DNA of 6,632 nt, from assembly GCA_017615955.1 (NCBI GenBank), contig JAFZZD010000543.1, forward strand, positions 1-6,632. The letters run 5' to 3'. Below the pieces are notes generated by a model that was not told the DNA's origin, searched no databases, and saw only the letters and a list, made by a program, of their open reading frames with translations. Within the stretch, counting starts at the first letter, position 1. Every line of letters begins with the position of its first letter. This document shows positions 6,340 to 6,632 of this stretch, in pieces. The stretch is from Victivallales bacterium. GTDB lineage: Bacteria; Verrucomicrobiota; Lentisphaeria; Oligosphaerales; Oligosphaeraceae. Position numbers and translations under genes: made by a program.

Positions 6340-6361
6340 GTGAGCACCGAGCGGCGCTCAC
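6340..6361. other. Second hairpin between the convergent units
   Basis: GTGAGC (6340-6345) pairs with GCTCAC (6356-6361), with inner CC/GG pairs closing a GAGC loop. No T-run follows on either strand. It may support the neighbouring terminator. Confidence 0.4.
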
Positions 6362-6413
6362 ATAATTAGGTCCTATGATCATTACCTTACCATACGGGAA
6401 AACTGGCAATCAT

Positions 6414-6597
6414 AAAAAGAGCACTCAGGGACAGGGCGGACCACATTTGCGCGCAATTCAATCTTGCTTGAACTGCCGTGTAACAATCATCTACAGCGGG
6501 CATCCTTTCCCACGGATATTACAAGGCCCGTGCTTCTGTGGCGGGAAAAAATCGCGTGCGCAATTGGCAATGGCCATTGCCCTGCCCCTGAGTGCTC
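6414..6597 (-). ncRNA. Candidate structured small RNA, about 184 nt, 6S-like in outline
   Basis: On the - strand, 6597-6579 pairs with 6437-6419 over 19 bp, including a G-U pair at 6585/6431. Inside it, 6563-6558 pairs with 6452-6447 and 6555-6550 with 6458-6453, a further 12 bp with a 2-nt bulge and a G-U pair at 6553/6455. Both G-U pairs would be A-C mismatches in a + strand transcript, which fixes the strand. A T5 tract (6418-6414) follows the stem directly, and TATACT (6605-6600) precedes it. The apical part can form ACAG/CTGT, CGGGC/GCCCG and ATCC/GGAT pairs, and a small TTCAA/TTGAA hairpin lies on the 3' side of the open middle. Length, closing stem, open centre and side hairpin resemble 6S RNA, which sequesters sigma-70 RNA polymerase. 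I see no diagnostic 6S sequence. No long reading frame covers the region. An alternative is a mobile inverted-repeat element. Confidence 0.6.
6566..6581. repeat. Perfect 16-bp palindrome inside the RNA candidate
   Basis: GGCAATGG-CCATTGCC is fully symmetric. In the - strand RNA it could form GGCAAU/AUUGCC around GGCC, which would compete with the innermost base pairs of the closing stem. It may be a structural switch or simply a protein site in the DNA. Confidence 0.6.
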
Positions 6598-6599
6598 CA

Positions 6600-6605
6600 A
6601 GTATA
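6600..6605 (-). promoter_or_regulatory. -10 box of the RNA candidate
   Basis: On the - strand TATACT differs from TATAAT at one position and ends 2 nt before the base of the closing stem at 6597. Transcription would begin within or next to the first bases of the stem. No good -35 box stands 16-18 bp upstream, so the promoter may be an unusual or activator-dependent one. Confidence 0.5.
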
Positions 6606-6632
6606 AAAATCCATTTGCGAGATGACTGGAAT

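Noticed and set aside
6414..6597. Retron msr-msd RNA, because of its terminal inverted repeats
   Set aside because: No reverse transcriptase gene is visible beside it and no branching-guanosine context was recognised.
6419..6597. Insertion sequence or MITE ends
   Set aside because: No transposase or clear target-site duplication is seen, and the strand-specific G-U pairs favour an RNA; not fully excluded.

Overview
The window carries four protein genes, all on the + strand: an ankyrin-like cysteine-rich protein (267-1211), a xylose-isomerase-like TIM-barrel sugar isomerase/epimerase (1320-2219), a GH127 beta-L-arabinofuranosidase-type glycosidase (2461-4257) and a GNAT acetyltransferase fused to a long extension (4457-6259). 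A structured RNA gene is likely on the - strand at the right end (about 6597-6414). There is no transposase, phage gene, tRNA, rRNA or CRISPR array. The mix of a soluble GH127 enzyme, a lone AP_endonuc_2-type barrel, degenerate repeat proteins and roughly balanced base composition suggests a carbohydrate-degrading gut or rumen bacterium, perhaps of the Lentisphaerota/Verrucomicrobiota. That placement is inference, as no marker gene is present.

Layout. 1-266 is a non-coding leader with two copies of a 20-bp motif, an 11-bp-stem hairpin, a 14-bp palindrome and a strong Shine-Dalgarno just before the first gene. 1212-1319 is a plain gap. 2220-2460 is repeat-rich: an array of a 20-bp GC-rich unit with a complete hairpin at each end, then six heptamers of the GTCCACT type, then the ribosome binding site of the GH127 gene. 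4258-4456 has a possible promoter for the acetyltransferase gene. 6260-6413 holds two hairpins that probably end transcription from both sides. 6414-6605 holds the RNA candidate with its own -10 box. The last 27 bases show nothing recognisable.

How the genes relate. The TIM-barrel protein and the GH127 enzyme are neighbours and could act in sequence on arabinose-containing glycans: GH127 releases a sugar and the barrel enzyme isomerises or epimerises a sugar. The hairpin array between them makes a simple operon doubtful. The two outer protein genes have no evident link to sugar metabolism.

The most interesting item is the RNA candidate. It has a 19-bp closing stem and a second 12-bp stem. 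Each contains one position that is G-U in the - strand transcript but A-C in the + strand transcript. It also has a T5 tract exactly after the stem and a TATACT box just upstream. Its size of about 184 nt and its open middle resemble 6S RNA, but the family assignment is a hypothesis.
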